Part shown: piece by piece, positions 7,281 through 16,270 of the stretch
How positions within the stretch are numbered: the first letter of the stretch is position 1
Layout of the letters: every line of letters starts with the position of its first letter
Origin: a virus
IMG/VR virus record: IMGVR_UViG_3300033153_002450
Location: 1-23,366 of that record
Strand: one strand, 5' to 3'
Length of the DNA: 23,366 nucleotides
The notes under the pieces: generated by a model
What the model saw: the letters and a program-made list of their open reading frames with translations, nothing else
Told to the model about the DNA's origin: nothing
The model's database searches: none
Made by a program: the position numbers and the translations under genes

Positions 7281-9443
7281 ATGCCAACATTAAGCGAATT
7301 AGCAAAAACACAACAAACAACTACAGTTGCTTCAGCACAGGCCGGTGGAGTAGGTTCCGCTGGTGGTACGAGCATCCAACCTACTCAACAAGTAGATAAG
7401 TCTGCTGCATTGGTTAAAGACATTGGTAAAATGTTTGGCGGATTATTGCAAGAACACCAAGAAGCTTCTGAGTATGCTGGTAAAAGAGTTGGTACAGATA
7501 ATCTTGTTGAATATAAAAAAGATATGAGCGGTATAGCCCAATTATACGACAGACCCGATATTACATCTGCGGACATAGCTGAAAAAGATAGGTTAGAGCA
7601 AGGTGTTTATGAAACCTATATGCAAAAAGGTCACTTTGGCGACAATGAACTTGCTAACCAAGCTTTTAGAGATACTTATGCGAACCCAGCAGCGATAGAT
7701 TTACTTAAAAATAAAGAGTCTAACATTGCGTTAAAGAATAAATTACATACTACCGAAGAGTTACAAGCTATTGGTTTAGAAATGACTTTAACCAATGGTA
7801 CATTTACAGATAAGAATGTTAAAGTGTGGCAAGACAGACTCAGAGCCATAGGTCAAAACCCTCAAGCAATATGGACTGGTGTATCGCAAGGTTTAAACTC
7901 TGCATTTACTAATAAGTTTAAAGACGGTGTGGATAGTGTTGAGTTAACAAAATATTTAGATAAAGGTTTACTCAATCAAAATGGTATTGATAGGTTATTT
8001 AACGATACTTACGGTGGTTTTGCAAAAAGAACTAACGGTGAATTTAGTAAAGTTGATGCCTCTATAACCGATACAGCTTACGATGCTATGAAAAAAAGTT
8101 TTAATAACTGGATAGATGGTTATAACAAAGAAGTCATTGGTAAAGTGAAAAAAGTTAAATTAACTATTGCAAATACAAACTCTAATATTAACATTATGAA
8201 CTCTACACCCGCTCAAGCGTTGACGGCTTCTACGACTTCAGGTAAACAACTATCAGAAGCTATGCGGTTGCAACCTACTAAAGACTTTTCTTCTGATGTT
8301 GATAATCTTGTTAAATTGAATACAAAAGCAGAAACTATTATAGTATTCAACAATGCTTACACCAATCTAATGAGTGGAGACAAATCATATAGTGAGACAA
8401 TGGAACAAGACTATGTTATCACTACTAAAGAGAGACAAGTTGCTGATAACTTAACAATCACTGTCGGCGGTACAACTTTAGCTAGTGATGATGTGAAGAA
8501 ATATATAGACAATAAATTAACAACTGACATACGAGCAACTGTTACGTCAGGCGACATGGATGCCTCATCAACACTTGGTGTAAACATTGGTCTAATGAGT
8601 ACGGACGGCTACAGTGGCGGGTCAGCATTAAAGACTGTAGAGAACAATATCACAGCGTTTAATAACAATGGGTTTCGTACAGCTAGAACAACTAACGAGC
8701 TTATTGCTTCATTGCACTTAAACCAATCATTTATCCATACATATTCAGGTAACAACGCTTCTTGGATTTCAAGAAGAACGGTAGAAGATGTTGCAACATA
8801 TAGAAATAACTTATTACAAAAAGCTGAAACAGACCCGACACTGACTGAGGATGTGATTTTATTAAAGTTGAAACAAAAGACTTATTCTTTAAGTGAGGAA
8901 TATAAAAGTAGAAATGAGGGTTCTCGTAAAGCAAAGTTAATCGCTGCAACCGATATAGTCGAAGATGATTTTGTAGGTGGCGCTGTGTTTGGAGAAACAA
9001 AAATGGGGAGCGGCTCATTCGATACAATGTTGGCTCTTGCTGAAACACAAGGCAAACCTATCTTAAGTAAAGAGGATATGGTCGAATTTTCAAAAGAAGT
9101 TACAATGGAAGTTGACCCTAGTAAATTTCCTATATTTGGAACATCTGTTAGTTTTATTAACCCATTAAAGAATAACACATCAGCTAGTCAAACTAAAGTT
9201 AGAAAAAACTTTCAGAGATTAGTAGATGAAGATTTAAAAGCTTTTAGTGGTAGGAAGATAGATATCAGTGATTTATCCGATGAAGATGATTTTAAAACCT
9301 ATCAATTTATTGGATTGAATGGGGAAGTGCAAACAGTTGTGAACATGTACACTGGTCGCAAGTTAGTTATGACAAACATATACACTCCTAATGAGTTTAG
9401 AACTGGAGTTAGAGAGTACAAAATACCAGCGGGGAACAGATAA
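7281..9443 (+). CDS. Internal virion protein, T7 gp15-like
   Basis: This 720-residue protein matches T7 gp15 (747 residues) in size and position. It starts with a flexible stretch rich in T, A, G and Q (residues 1-45) and continues as a mainly helical, charged protein without membrane segments or enzyme motifs. In T7, gp15 forms the tunnel that links the outer-membrane pore to the inner-membrane part of the ejection channel. The gene starts behind AGGAG, ten bases after the previous stop, and its TAA overlaps the next ATG by one base (TAATG). I see no similarity to T7 gp15 that could be quoted motif by motif, so the call depends mostly on context. Confidence 0.68.
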   Translation: MPTLSELAKTQQTTTVASAQAGGVGSAGGTSIQPTQQVDKSAALVKDIGKMFGGLLQEHQEASEYAGKRVGTDNLVEYKKDMSGIAQLYDRPDITSADIAEKDRLEQGVYETYMQKGHFGDNELANQAFRDTYANPAAIDLLKNKESNIALKNKLHTTEELQAIGLEMTLTNGTFTDKNVKVWQDRLRAIGQNPQAIWTGVSQGLNSAFTNKFKDGVDSVELTKYLDKGLLNQNGIDRLFNDTYGGFAKRTNGEFSKVDASITDTAYDAMKKSFNNWIDGYNKEVIGKVKKVKLTIANTNSNINIMNSTPAQALTASTTSGKQLSEAMRLQPTKDFSSDVDNLVKLNTKAETIIVFNNAYTNLMSGDKSYSETMEQDYVITTKERQVADNLTITVGGTTLASDDVKKYIDNKLTTDIRATVTSGDMDASSTLGVNIGLMSTDGYSGGSALKTVENNITAFNNNGFRTARTTNELIASLHLNQSFIHTYSGNNASWISRRTVEDVATYRNNLLQKAETDPTLTEDVILLKLKQKTYSLSEEYKSRNEGSRKAKLIAATDIVEDDFVGGAVFGETKMGSGSFDTMLALAETQGKPILSKEDMVEFSKEVTMEVDPSKFPIFGTSVSFINPLKNNTSASQTKVRKNFQRLVDEDLKAFSGRKIDISDLSDEDDFKTYQFIGLNGEVQTVVNMYTGRKLVMTNIYTPNEFRTGVREYKIPAGNR

Positions 9444-12400
9444 TGGCTGAATTTGGAAGCACTGAAACAGAAGTAAAACCGGCTAAGGGTCAAAATCAAT
9501 TTATAATTCAAGAGCAAGAGCGATTAAAGAATGTTGCTCAAGCCTCAGTTCTTGATTGGAATGAGGGTGAAGTTCTACCTGATGTTGGAGAAAAATGGAA
9601 AGCTTTTTCACACACATTTGATGAGACATGGATAGCTAAAGGGTACGACTATTTTAAATACGATAGAGCGCTGTTTAGAGATACTGATGAAGAGTTCTTA
9701 AAAACTTGGGACAACGATGCTAAGTTTAAATTTCTAACAGATAATGGTTTGACTCTTAATAATTTTAATGAGGTAAGTGATGCTGTAAGCTACGAACATG
9801 CTACGGATTTAGCTGAATTAATTAAACTTGATAATGCGAGAACTGACCAAATACAAAACTCTCTTACGGACACTCAACACTTGGTGTCATCACTTGTTAC
9901 AAGCATTGCTGATGTAGATATTATTATTGGTGGGCTTGGAGTAACAGCTGCTAAGACAATGGCTAAGACAGCTAAAACAAGTGAGACTATAGCTAAGATA
10001 ACTGCTGGGTCTGAAGTTGGTTATGGTGCATTTATTGGTGCTATAGATGATGACACTTCAATGGTTGAAGCCATGTTGCTTTCAACTTTCATTGGAGCGA
10101 TAGATTACTCAATTGTCAGAAAGATGAATAGTGTTGACAATGTGAAGATAGGTTCATCTGTAGTCAATGCGCCTAGTGACAATGCTGTAATGGGTGTTGC
10201 TTCTAAGAGGGAAGCAATGGAACTGGCTTTGAGTACAGAGAGAAAGTCTCCAAATCTACGCAATCAAAAAATGTCTGAGATGATAGATGAGATGGACACT
10301 GCTAAACCAAATGAAAGTAAAATCGCTAGACTACAAAAAGAGATTGATGAGTTAGATAAGATTGGTACGAAGAAGCCAAAAACTAAAACCTCATTGGATG
10401 AGTTGAAAAGAGTTGAGGTATTGAAAACTGAGATAATCAAGAGACTAAAGTTGGCTAAATCTATAGGTTTTAAACAACTTGACGGGTTCGTTAAGAAGGC
10501 TGGTAACAAACTCTCAACTAAAGAGCTTGGATTAATTCATCAGACAAAAAGAGACATACTTGAGATAGCTGATGATATTGAGATGAATATCTCGTATATC
10601 AAAAAGGACTTAGAGGCTCTAGCTAAAGGGGACGTTGATACTGCCTCTGAGGTTTTATCTGTTTATGAGAAGCTCCATACAAACGGATATATTAGTAAAT
10701 CGGCATTTGAGCAAATTAACAATAGTTTTCAAAAAGCTGGTGGAAAAGGTTTCAAAAGACCAAAAATAGAAGTCACTTCTAACGGTATTAATAAGAACAT
10801 GGACATCAAAATCAATGGTAAAAAAGTTGGTAAAGTTGGTTTTGCTCTAGGTGCGTCATTGGCTGCTACATCTGCATTTGCATACGATGGAACAGACTTA
10901 GCTGAAGATGCTGGGATATTGCTTGTTGCTGGTGTATTAGGATTAGCTGGAATTAAAAACGCTAAGACAATAGCTAAATACATTGCTGGTGTTGGCAGTA
11001 GTGTTAAAGTTGCTAATGCAATGGAACAAACTATGGGTGTTAGAGCTAAGATAGCTGACACTCTAAATAAAACTAGAACAAGACTTACAGAAACTATTGA
11101 ACCATTACGAAAAGATACCACTGGTAAGATGAGAGAACTGATTGATAACTTATATTACAATCCTATTGACACACAACGAACAGTCGAGCGTATTAAAAAT
11201 CAACAATACCATGCTCATTGGAACACACTTCAAAAGTTAGTAAAAGAGAGTTATGTTCAATGGTTAAAAGATACTGGTATTGGTAGAGTTGAGGGTGCAT
11301 TAAGTCTATTCACTTCACAAAGTAAACGTTACGAATATGATAAGATGATAACTGAGTATATTGAGTACGGTCATCATGCTGATGTCCCATCTATTGTAGA
11401 GGGCGCAACAAGTGTTAATAGAATCCTTGACAGCATGATGGATGAGATGAAAGCTGCGGGTGTTAAAGATGTTGATAAAACAACTATACTTAAAAACTAT
11501 GTACCTAGAAATACGAGAACTGGAAATGTTGCATCTGTGTTAGCTAATGCAACTCCTAGCTCACGGACAGCGTTTATCAAAGAGTTCTCTAAAATGCTAA
11601 CTAAATCCAGCAATCCTGAGAAAGTAGCCGAGGTTTACATTGACGCGATAGCTAATGCTGTAAACGGTGCTGGAAAAAAAGGCCTATCGTCTGTTGAAGA
11701 TATTAAGAAAGTTGCTGAGAAACATGGTTTTGGCGATGAGGTGGTAAACGATATTGCTGATGCGTTAGGCGTTGGTGGGGATAAGTTTGGTAGATTAAAA
11801 AATAGAATACCCATGGACAAAAGAATGTTTAAAGGTGTGACTATTGAATATGTTGACGGTACAGCACCGTACAAAGTTGCCCTTGATGACATCTTTGAGC
11901 AAGACATAATGAACATAATGACAGACTATCTTAATAAAGCTAGTGGTCAAGTTGCGTTTGCTGATATGGGTTATAAATCAATAGATGAAGCTATTGAGAT
12001 TGTAGCTGGTAGTGGGGCTAAACCCAAAGTAATAACTGAAGTGTTAAACGATATTCAAGCACTTGGTGGTTCGCCAGTAGTTGATTACAGTTCAACTATC
12101 AATAAAGTAATGCGTGATGTTGGTAATATGGTTATGGGTACAAAGATGATTACCTCAACAATATCTTTAGCACCTGAAGCATTGACGACTGCGTTTAAGT
12201 TAAACAAGTCGGGATGGAGAGGGGTTTTTCAAAATCTAAATAAAAACCTTATGGCTGAGTATGGTGATGACAGTTTTATGATGAAGTCTTTAACTGAGGA
12301 AAAAGGGTTAGGGCTTGGTACTCACCAATACGGTGCGTCTTATGGTGCATATAAATCTATTGATGAGGTTGGTAATGTGTCAGGTGGAGAGGTTGGACTA

Positions 12401-13090
12401 GATGTGTTTTCTAAAGTGTCTGAGGTTGTGAGAGACTTCACACTCCACACTTTACCATTTGTAAAGTCATCAGATTTCTTAACTAAGGTTAATATGCAAG
12501 ATAGTCTTCAAGCCCTCTATAATCATAGCAGTGGTAAGAATGTATTTAAAGAGTACGAAAAAACTTCTTTTGCAATTACACCGAATGTAGAAAAGATACT
12601 TAAGGGGCTTGAGTTAAATAATAAAGGTCATGTGAAATACTTTGATATTTCTAAAATGAGTAGAGGGGATAGAATAGATTTATATACAACTATTGATGCT
12701 ATGTTACAAAAGAGAATACAACAATCTACTATGGGTACTACAGCTTCGTATAGTCGTCAAACAGCTTTAGGTGTTGTTGCTTCTGTACTGATTAAATTCC
12801 CGATGAGTGCCTATTCTAATATTGGTTCGTTCTTAGGTAGAGGAATGATGGCTGGGGATGCTAATGCAATGATACAAACATCGCTATGGTTTGGTGGTGG
12901 TGCGTTGGCTACTATGGCTAGAAACGAAGCTTACGGTAGAGATTATGATGAAAATGATATAATGATGTCAGCATTACTATCTCATCCGTTTGCTGGTGCT
13001 TACGGTACAGCGTTAGGTTTAATGAATCCAGCACCAACTAAAGCACTTGCGGATGCTCAAGAGGCAGTGAATATTTACAATTATAAATAG
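9443..13090 (+). CDS. Internal virion protein, T7 gp16-like, without transglycosylase domain
   Basis: At 1215 residues this is near T7 gp16 (1318) and is the largest protein here. T7 gp16 begins with a lytic transglycosylase domain; this protein does not, starting with a polar helical region (MAEFGSTETEVKPAKG). Residues 150-215 hold the DVDIIIGGLGVTAAKTMAK and Ala/Gly-rich stretches typical of these giant ejection proteins. Long coiled-coil-like regions follow at about 270-400. Around 467-490 there is a hydrophobic FALGASLAATSAFA segment, then ILLVAGVLGLAGI, suitable for crossing the inner membrane. In T7, gp16 completes the ejection channel and pulls in DNA. One-base overlap with the upstream gene implies coupled translation. 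The family role is well supported by gene order, size and hydrophobic pattern. Confidence 0.75.
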   Translation: MAEFGSTETEVKPAKGQNQFIIQEQERLKNVAQASVLDWNEGEVLPDVGEKWKAFSHTFDETWIAKGYDYFKYDRALFRDTDEEFLKTWDNDAKFKFLTDNGLTLNNFNEVSDAVSYEHATDLAELIKLDNARTDQIQNSLTDTQHLVSSLVTSIADVDIIIGGLGVTAAKTMAKTAKTSETIAKITAGSEVGYGAFIGAIDDDTSMVEAMLLSTFIGAIDYSIVRKMNSVDNVKIGSSVVNAPSDNAVMGVASKREAMELALSTERKSPNLRNQKMSEMIDEMDTAKPNESKIARLQKEIDELDKIGTKKPKTKTSLDELKRVEVLKTEIIKRLKLAKSIGFKQLDGFVKKAGNKLSTKELGLIHQTKRDILEIADDIEMNISYIKKDLEALAKGDVDTASEVLSVYEKLHTNGYISKSAFEQINNSFQKAGGKGFKRPKIEVTSNGINKNMDIKINGKKVGKVGFALGASLAATSAFAYDGTDLAEDAGILLVAGVLGLAGIKNAKTIAKYIAGVGSSVKVANAMEQTMGVRAKIADTLNKTRTRLTETIEPLRKDTTGKMRELIDNLYYNPIDTQRTVERIKNQQYHAHWNTLQKLVKESYVQWLKDTGIGRVEGALSLFTSQSKRYEYDKMITEYIEYGHHADVPSIVEGATSVNRILDSMMDEMKAAGVKDVDKTTILKNYVPRNTRTGNVASVLANATPSSRTAFIKEFSKMLTKSSNPEKVAEVYIDAIANAVNGAGKKGLSSVEDIKKVAEKHGFGDEVVNDIADALGVGGDKFGRLKNRIPMDKRMFKGVTIEYVDGTAPYKVALDDIFEQDIMNIMTDYLNKASGQVAFADMGYKSIDEAIEIVAGSGAKPKVITEVLNDIQALGGSPVVDYSSTINKVMRDVGNMVMGTKMITSTISLAPEALTTAFKLNKSGWRGVFQNLNKNLMAEYGDDSFMMKSLTEEKGLGLGTHQYGASYGAYKSIDEVGNVSGGEVGLDVFSKVSEVVRDFTLHTLPFVKSSDFLTKVNMQDSLQALYNHSSGKNVFKEYEKTSFAITPNVEKILKGLELNNKGHVKYFDISKMSRGDRIDLYTTIDAMLQKRIQQSTMGTTASYSRQTALGVVASVLIKFPMSAYSNIGSFLGRGMMAGDANAMIQTSLWFGGGALATMARNEAYGRDYDENDIMMSALLSHPFAGAYGTALGLMNPAPTKALADAQEAVNIYNYK

Positions 13091-13113
13091 GATTTAAGTA
13101 GGTAGGAGGACTT

Positions 13114-13362
13114 ATGGGTAAGAAAGAAGATTTAGAAAGATTAGATAAATTGGTTAGAGAGAAGATGATAACATGCTTAGAAAACGGGAAGACGGATTTG
13201 CTTCCTGAACTCAATCCAGTTGTGTCGTATCTTTCTAAAAACAATGTAGTATCTGAGAAGGGTAAAAACTCTGTAGAAGAGAATATTGCTAAGAAAATGC
13301 AAGATGCTAAAGATAGAAGAAACGGCAAGGTTGTAGAAGAAGAAGACGAGGACGAGTTTTGA
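13114..13362 (+). CDS. Terminase small subunit, T7 gp18-like
   Basis: An 82-residue helical protein, close to T7 gp18 (89 residues), placed directly before the large terminase. It has the pattern of podovirus small terminases: a first helix LERLDKLVREKMITCLENG, then PELNPVVSYLSKNNVVSE, and a strongly acidic tail (VEEEDEDEF). Small terminases recognise the phage DNA ends and recruit the large subunit; the acidic tail may contact the large subunit. A strong AGGAGGA site precedes ATG 13114. Its TGA overlaps the TTG start of the large subunit. Confidence 0.8.
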   Translation: MGKKEDLERLDKLVREKMITCLENGKTDLLPELNPVVSYLSKNNVVSEKGKNSVEENIAKKMQDAKDRRNGKVVEEEDEDEF

Positions 13363-15071
13363 TAGACTTTACTAAACTCTCTCCTGAAGCAACGGTTGAA
13401 TACTTTACAAATTGTGAATGGGGTCAACACTACGAAGACGATAAGTATTTTGAAGATGCTGAACTCATGGACAACTTCATTGTATTTTTTACTTATGTTT
13501 TTGCACATCTAAATTTACCTCGACCAACTAAAGGTCAGTACGCGATTGCATTGTGGCTTCAAGATACTTCTAACCCTCACAGAATGGTTTGGGCTTCTCG
13601 TGGTCTAGGCAAGTCATTAGCGTCACAGATTTACGCTGTATGGCGTTATCTTAATGACCCTAATGAAAAGATACTCGTGATGTCTGCCGGTGCTGCCAGA
13701 GCTATTAACTACACGCAGTTCGTACAAAAACTAATTAAGATGCTCCCAATCACTAAAGATATGACACCTAGACACAATATTGAGCGTACTTCAGGCCAAT
13801 CATTTGATGTCGCTGGTGCTGTTGCTTCAGATAGTCCAAGTATGTACGCGGTTGGTGCTGGTAATCAAGTTACCGGTATGAGAGCAAGCCTTGTTATCTA
13901 CGATGATATTGAGACAGCACAAACTGTTGAGTCAATGACGATGATGGACAAGATAGACATCTTTGCTAAAGAGGCACAAAACTTACTGATGTCAGGTAAA
14001 GATGAGTCTATTTGTTTATCAACACCACACTCGATGTCATCTATGTATATCGGCTGGTTAGACTCAGGTTACAAACTCTTAGCACTTCCAGCAGAAGTGC
14101 CTGAAGACGATAGTGCTTACTTTGGTGCATTAGCTCCACATATCGTAGAGATGATAGCCGAGGGTCTTATTGGCATGGCAGTTGATGAGAGGCTTGATAA
14201 AGAGTTCTTGATGTCTAAGAAGATGCGTATTGGTAAATCTAAATATAAACTTCAATACATGTTGGACGTGTCCGATGCAGATGACTTGCGTTACCCACTT
14301 AAACTATCAGATTTAATAGTTATGGATGTTGATGAAGAGGTTGCACCACTAAAGATTTCACACTCAACTATGCCTGAGAACAACTTGTATATAAAGCACA
14401 ATGGGTTCAAAGCAGATAAACTTTACTCTCCGTCGTACACTTCTAAAGAGGTTGCAGACTATGAGATGAAGTTGTTATCACTTGACCCGTCAGGTAAAGG
14501 TAAAGATGAAATAGGTGTCTCACTAATCTTTTCTCTGAACACAAGACTGTTCTTAAAAAAGATTACTGGTCTTCAAGGCGGGTACGAAGATGAGAACATG
14601 ATTGCAATAGCAACTATGTGTAGAGATTATGGTATTGATACTTTACTTATTGAGGAAAACTGGGGTGGGGGAATGTTTACGAAGATGCTAGAACCTCATC
14701 TTAGAATGATAAGCCCTAAGACTGAGGTAGATGAGGTCAATGTTAAGGGTCAAAAAGAAGTTCGTATAATCGAAGCCCTTGAACCACTGCTTAATCAACA
14801 TAAATTGATTGTTGATAAAGAGACATTAGATAAAGATAAGAACGCACCAGCGATAAACAGTTTTACATATCAGCTAAGTAAGATTACCAAAGAACGAGAT
14901 AGCCTTAGAGCAGATGACAGATTTATTTATATGATTGATAAGATGTCAGATGACGAAACTTTTGGAATGATACAGCATAAAGAGCAAGAAGCTGAAGATA
15001 ATTTAGCTTTCACTCTTAATACATTTGGACAGTACCAAGCTGGTACTGATGGTTATGGGGATGTGTTTTAA
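13359..15071 (+). CDS. Terminase large subunit, T7 gp19-like
   Basis: The motor and nuclease that packages phage DNA into the procapsid. The 570-residue length fits T7 gp19 (586). The ATPase half shows Walker A SRGLGKS (residues 80-86), a KILVMSA strand, Walker B LVIYDDIE (178-185) and the coupling motif STPHS (221-225). The nuclease half shows LSLDPSGKGKDE (Asp376), LLIEENWGGGMF (Glu432/433) and RADDRF (Asp519/520). The blocks NWGGGMF and KEVRIIEALEP parallel NFGDGMF and KEMRICDTLEP of T7. The start is TTG at 13359, overlapping the previous stop as TTGA, with GAGGA six bases ahead; the next in-frame ATG, at residue 37, would remove a conserved region. T7-type terminases usually go with direct terminal repeats. 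It is the last plus-strand gene. Confidence 0.95.
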   Translation: MIDFTKLSPEATVEYFTNCEWGQHYEDDKYFEDAELMDNFIVFFTYVFAHLNLPRPTKGQYAIALWLQDTSNPHRMVWASRGLGKSLASQIYAVWRYLNDPNEKILVMSAGAARAINYTQFVQKLIKMLPITKDMTPRHNIERTSGQSFDVAGAVASDSPSMYAVGAGNQVTGMRASLVIYDDIETAQTVESMTMMDKIDIFAKEAQNLLMSGKDESICLSTPHSMSSMYIGWLDSGYKLLALPAEVPEDDSAYFGALAPHIVEMIAEGLIGMAVDERLDKEFLMSKKMRIGKSKYKLQYMLDVSDADDLRYPLKLSDLIVMDVDEEVAPLKISHSTMPENNLYIKHNGFKADKLYSPSYTSKEVADYEMKLLSLDPSGKGKDEIGVSLIFSLNTRLFLKKITGLQGGYEDENMIAIATMCRDYGIDTLLIEENWGGGMFTKMLEPHLRMISPKTEVDEVNVKGQKEVRIIEALEPLLNQHKLIVDKETLDKDKNAPAINSFTYQLSKITKERDSLRADDRFIYMIDKMSDDETFGMIQHKEQEAEDNLAFTLNTFGQYQAGTDGYGDVF

Positions 15072-15100
15072 CTTTTCCAATACTTCCAAAATGTCGGATA

Positions 15101-15122
15101 CCCACCATAGCTACTCGGTGGG
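15101..15122. terminator. Weak hairpin between the convergent gene blocks
   Basis: CCCACC (15101-15106) and GGTGGG (15117-15122) can pair around a ten-base loop, in the short gap where the plus-strand and minus-strand operons meet. The hairpin overlaps the stop codon of the minus-strand gene and lacks a U run on either strand, so a terminator role is only suggested by position. Confidence 0.3.
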
Positions 15123-15314
15123 AGCGTCCTTCACTTGCATATCTTGTTTCATCTCGTCCATAATAGAACGGATTTCCGATACAGGCAACTCACTTTGAGC
15201 CGCTATAAACGCCTCAATACCTAACAATGCTGTAAATATTTGTGCATCATCATCAGTTCTTATATCAAACTCAGCCTGACCTTTTTTATTAAACTCAATA
15301 TTTATATAACCCAT
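15111..15314 (-). CDS. Small hypothetical protein, last gene of the replication operon
   Basis: A 67-residue acidic protein with no recognised family. The start is taken as the ATG at 15314 because GAAGGAGATAATTAAA stands directly before it; a longer reading from 15371 would begin inside dUTPase without a ribosome site. It begins MGYINIEFNKKGQAEFDI, two short beta strands, followed by a helix (DDDAQIFTALLGIEAFIAAQ) and a charged tail. The gene begins one base after the dUTPase stop. It is similar in size to small phage proteins of unknown function found near the end of early operons. Confidence 0.7.
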   Translation of the reverse strand: MGYINIEFNKKGQAEFDIRTDDDAQIFTALLGIEAFIAAQSELPVSEIRSIMDEMKQDMQVKDAPTE

Positions 15315-15315
15315 T

Positions 15316-15822
15316 TTAATTATCTCCTTCTTTTTTATTTGTAGAACCAAAACCACCAGTTCTTTTATCATCTGTATCTATACCGAATAAATACGACTTG
15401 TGTTCTAATAGAGTTATCTGAGCTATCTTGTCGCCTTTTTTGATTTCAACTGGTTTTTTAGATTGGTCTGTATAATCTTGATAAAACTCTAATGAACCTA
15501 GAGGATTATGCAATCTAATCTTAATCTCATTTTCATAATCTAAATCTATTACCCCAACACCATTAGCAATAATAAGATGTTTTGATAGTGAGCTTCTTAG
15601 CATTAGTTGGAGGTAATGAGTATGTTTAAAATGAGATACATCATATTTCCAATTCTTATCTAGCTGTTCAGTTATTAACGAGTCATCAATACAAACCCCA
15701 AGTCCAACAAGCTTAGTCTCACCAGCACCTATAACTACATCCTCACTTGCATATAAATCAACACAAGCACTATACTTACTACCTCTTGTGGGTTTACACC
15801 CTTCTTCTAATATTTTAAACAT
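15316..15822 (-). CDS. dut: dUTP diphosphatase (dUTPase)
   Basis: This trimeric enzyme converts dUTP to dUMP and pyrophosphate, keeping uracil out of phage DNA and feeding thymidylate synthesis. All five motifs of the family are present in its 168 residues: I SACVDLYAS (18-26), II MLRSSLSK (74-81), III GVGVIDLDYENE (88-99, with the catalytic Asp region), IV GDKIAQI (130-136) and V RTGGFGSTN (154-162). A stretch at about 50-72 between motifs I and II is longer than in the E. coli enzyme. The gene overlaps the upstream gene by eight bases and has GGGAGA before its ATG. Confidence 0.95.
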   Translation of the reverse strand: MFKILEEGCKPTRGSKYSACVDLYASEDVVIGAGETKLVGLGVCIDDSLITEQLDKNWKYDVSHFKHTHYLQLMLRSSLSKHLIIANGVGVIDLDYENEIKIRLHNPLGSLEFYQDYTDQSKKPVEIKKGDKIAQITLLEHKSYLFGIDTDDKRTGGFGSTNKKEGDN

Positions 15823-16012
15823 CGTTTATTTTCTCCCAAAAATCGATAGCTTTTTGCACTCTACGCACGCGCGCACTATCTCTACCTAAATATGTCACCT
15901 TCAATAACTCTGCAAGATTATCGTTTAGAGCTTCCAACCGTCTGACAATAACTTCTTGAGGTATCTCAGGAACCTCAACATCTTTACCATATAAGTAATC
16001 GTTGGTCATCAT
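15815..16012 (-). CDS. Small hypothetical phage protein
   Basis: A 65-residue helical protein: after an acidic start (VEVPEIPQEVIVRRLEALND) comes LAELLKVTYLGRDSARVRRVQ and AIDFWEKIND. The pattern of a short helix, a linker with GRD and a basic helix ending in FW is one I associate with small uncharacterised phage proteins, but no function is known. The start overlaps the previous stop (TAATG) and an AGGGG site lies seven bases upstream. A second ATG follows at once, so the first Met is uncertain. Confidence 0.7.
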   Translation of the reverse strand: MMTNDYLYGKDVEVPEIPQEVIVRRLEALNDNLAELLKVTYLGRDSARVRRVQKAIDFWEKINDV

Positions 16013-16155
16013 TAATCTACCCCTTGACCTTTAAAATACTTAGACATTTTAATCAGTGCTCTTATCAATGACTTGTATTTAACAAACTCAACACCGTCAA
16101 TACTAACGATATAATAACCACCAGCTCTACTAAATTTGACTTCAAATACTTCCAT
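16012..16155 (-). CDS. 47-residue hypothetical protein
   Basis: A small gene with AAGGAA seven bases before its ATG and one-base overlap with the next start (TAATG). The product starts MEVFEVKFSRAGGYYIVSID, two or three beta strands, followed by a basic helix (YKSLIRALIKMSKYFKG). It could be a small DNA- or protein-binding domain; no family recognised. It fills most of what would otherwise be a 258-base gap in a tight operon. Confidence 0.65.
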   Translation of the reverse strand: MEVFEVKFSRAGGYYIVSIDGVEFVKYKSLIRALIKMSKYFKGQGVD

Positions 16156-16267
16156 AGTTCATTTCCTTATATCTTTTCTTAACTTGTTTTTCTGTATGGC
16201 AAAACCACATGGTCTCACCTGCATCCGATTGTATAATCCAATACCACTTGCGTTCAATTATTTTCAT
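16142..16267 (-). CDS. 41-residue hypothetical protein
   Basis: The ATG is preceded by GGGAGA at seven-base spacing and stands three bases after the previous stop; the end overlaps the next gene by 14 bases. The peptide is basic and aromatic: MKIIERKWYWIIQSDAGETM, then WFCHTEKQVKKRYKEM. The arrangement of strand, strand, helix is similar in outline to its neighbour, though no clear sequence identity is seen. Function unknown. Confidence 0.6.
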   Translation of the reverse strand: MKIIERKWYWIIQSDAGETMWFCHTEKQVKKRYKEMNYGSI

Positions 16268-16270
16268 TGT

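Noticed and set aside
8731-9048. 105-codon frame on the minus strand inside the gp15-like gene
   Set aside because: It lies wholly opposite a well-supported gene, has a low-complexity Leu/Phe/Ser/His composition and no ribosome site context.
10729-11121. 130-codon minus-strand frame inside the gp16-like gene
   Set aside because: Antisense to a continuous coding frame; the hydrophobic Ala/Leu/Pro composition is what reverse reading of Ala/Gly-rich coding sequence gives.
13038-13508. 156-codon minus-strand frame across the terminase genes
   Set aside because: Covers two overlapping, motif-supported plus-strand genes; poly-Ser run arises from reading the acidic terminase tail backwards.
15315-15371. 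Longer start for the last minus-strand gene (from 15371)
   Set aside because: It would begin inside the dUTPase gene without a ribosome site, while ATG 15314 has GAAGGAG directly ahead.
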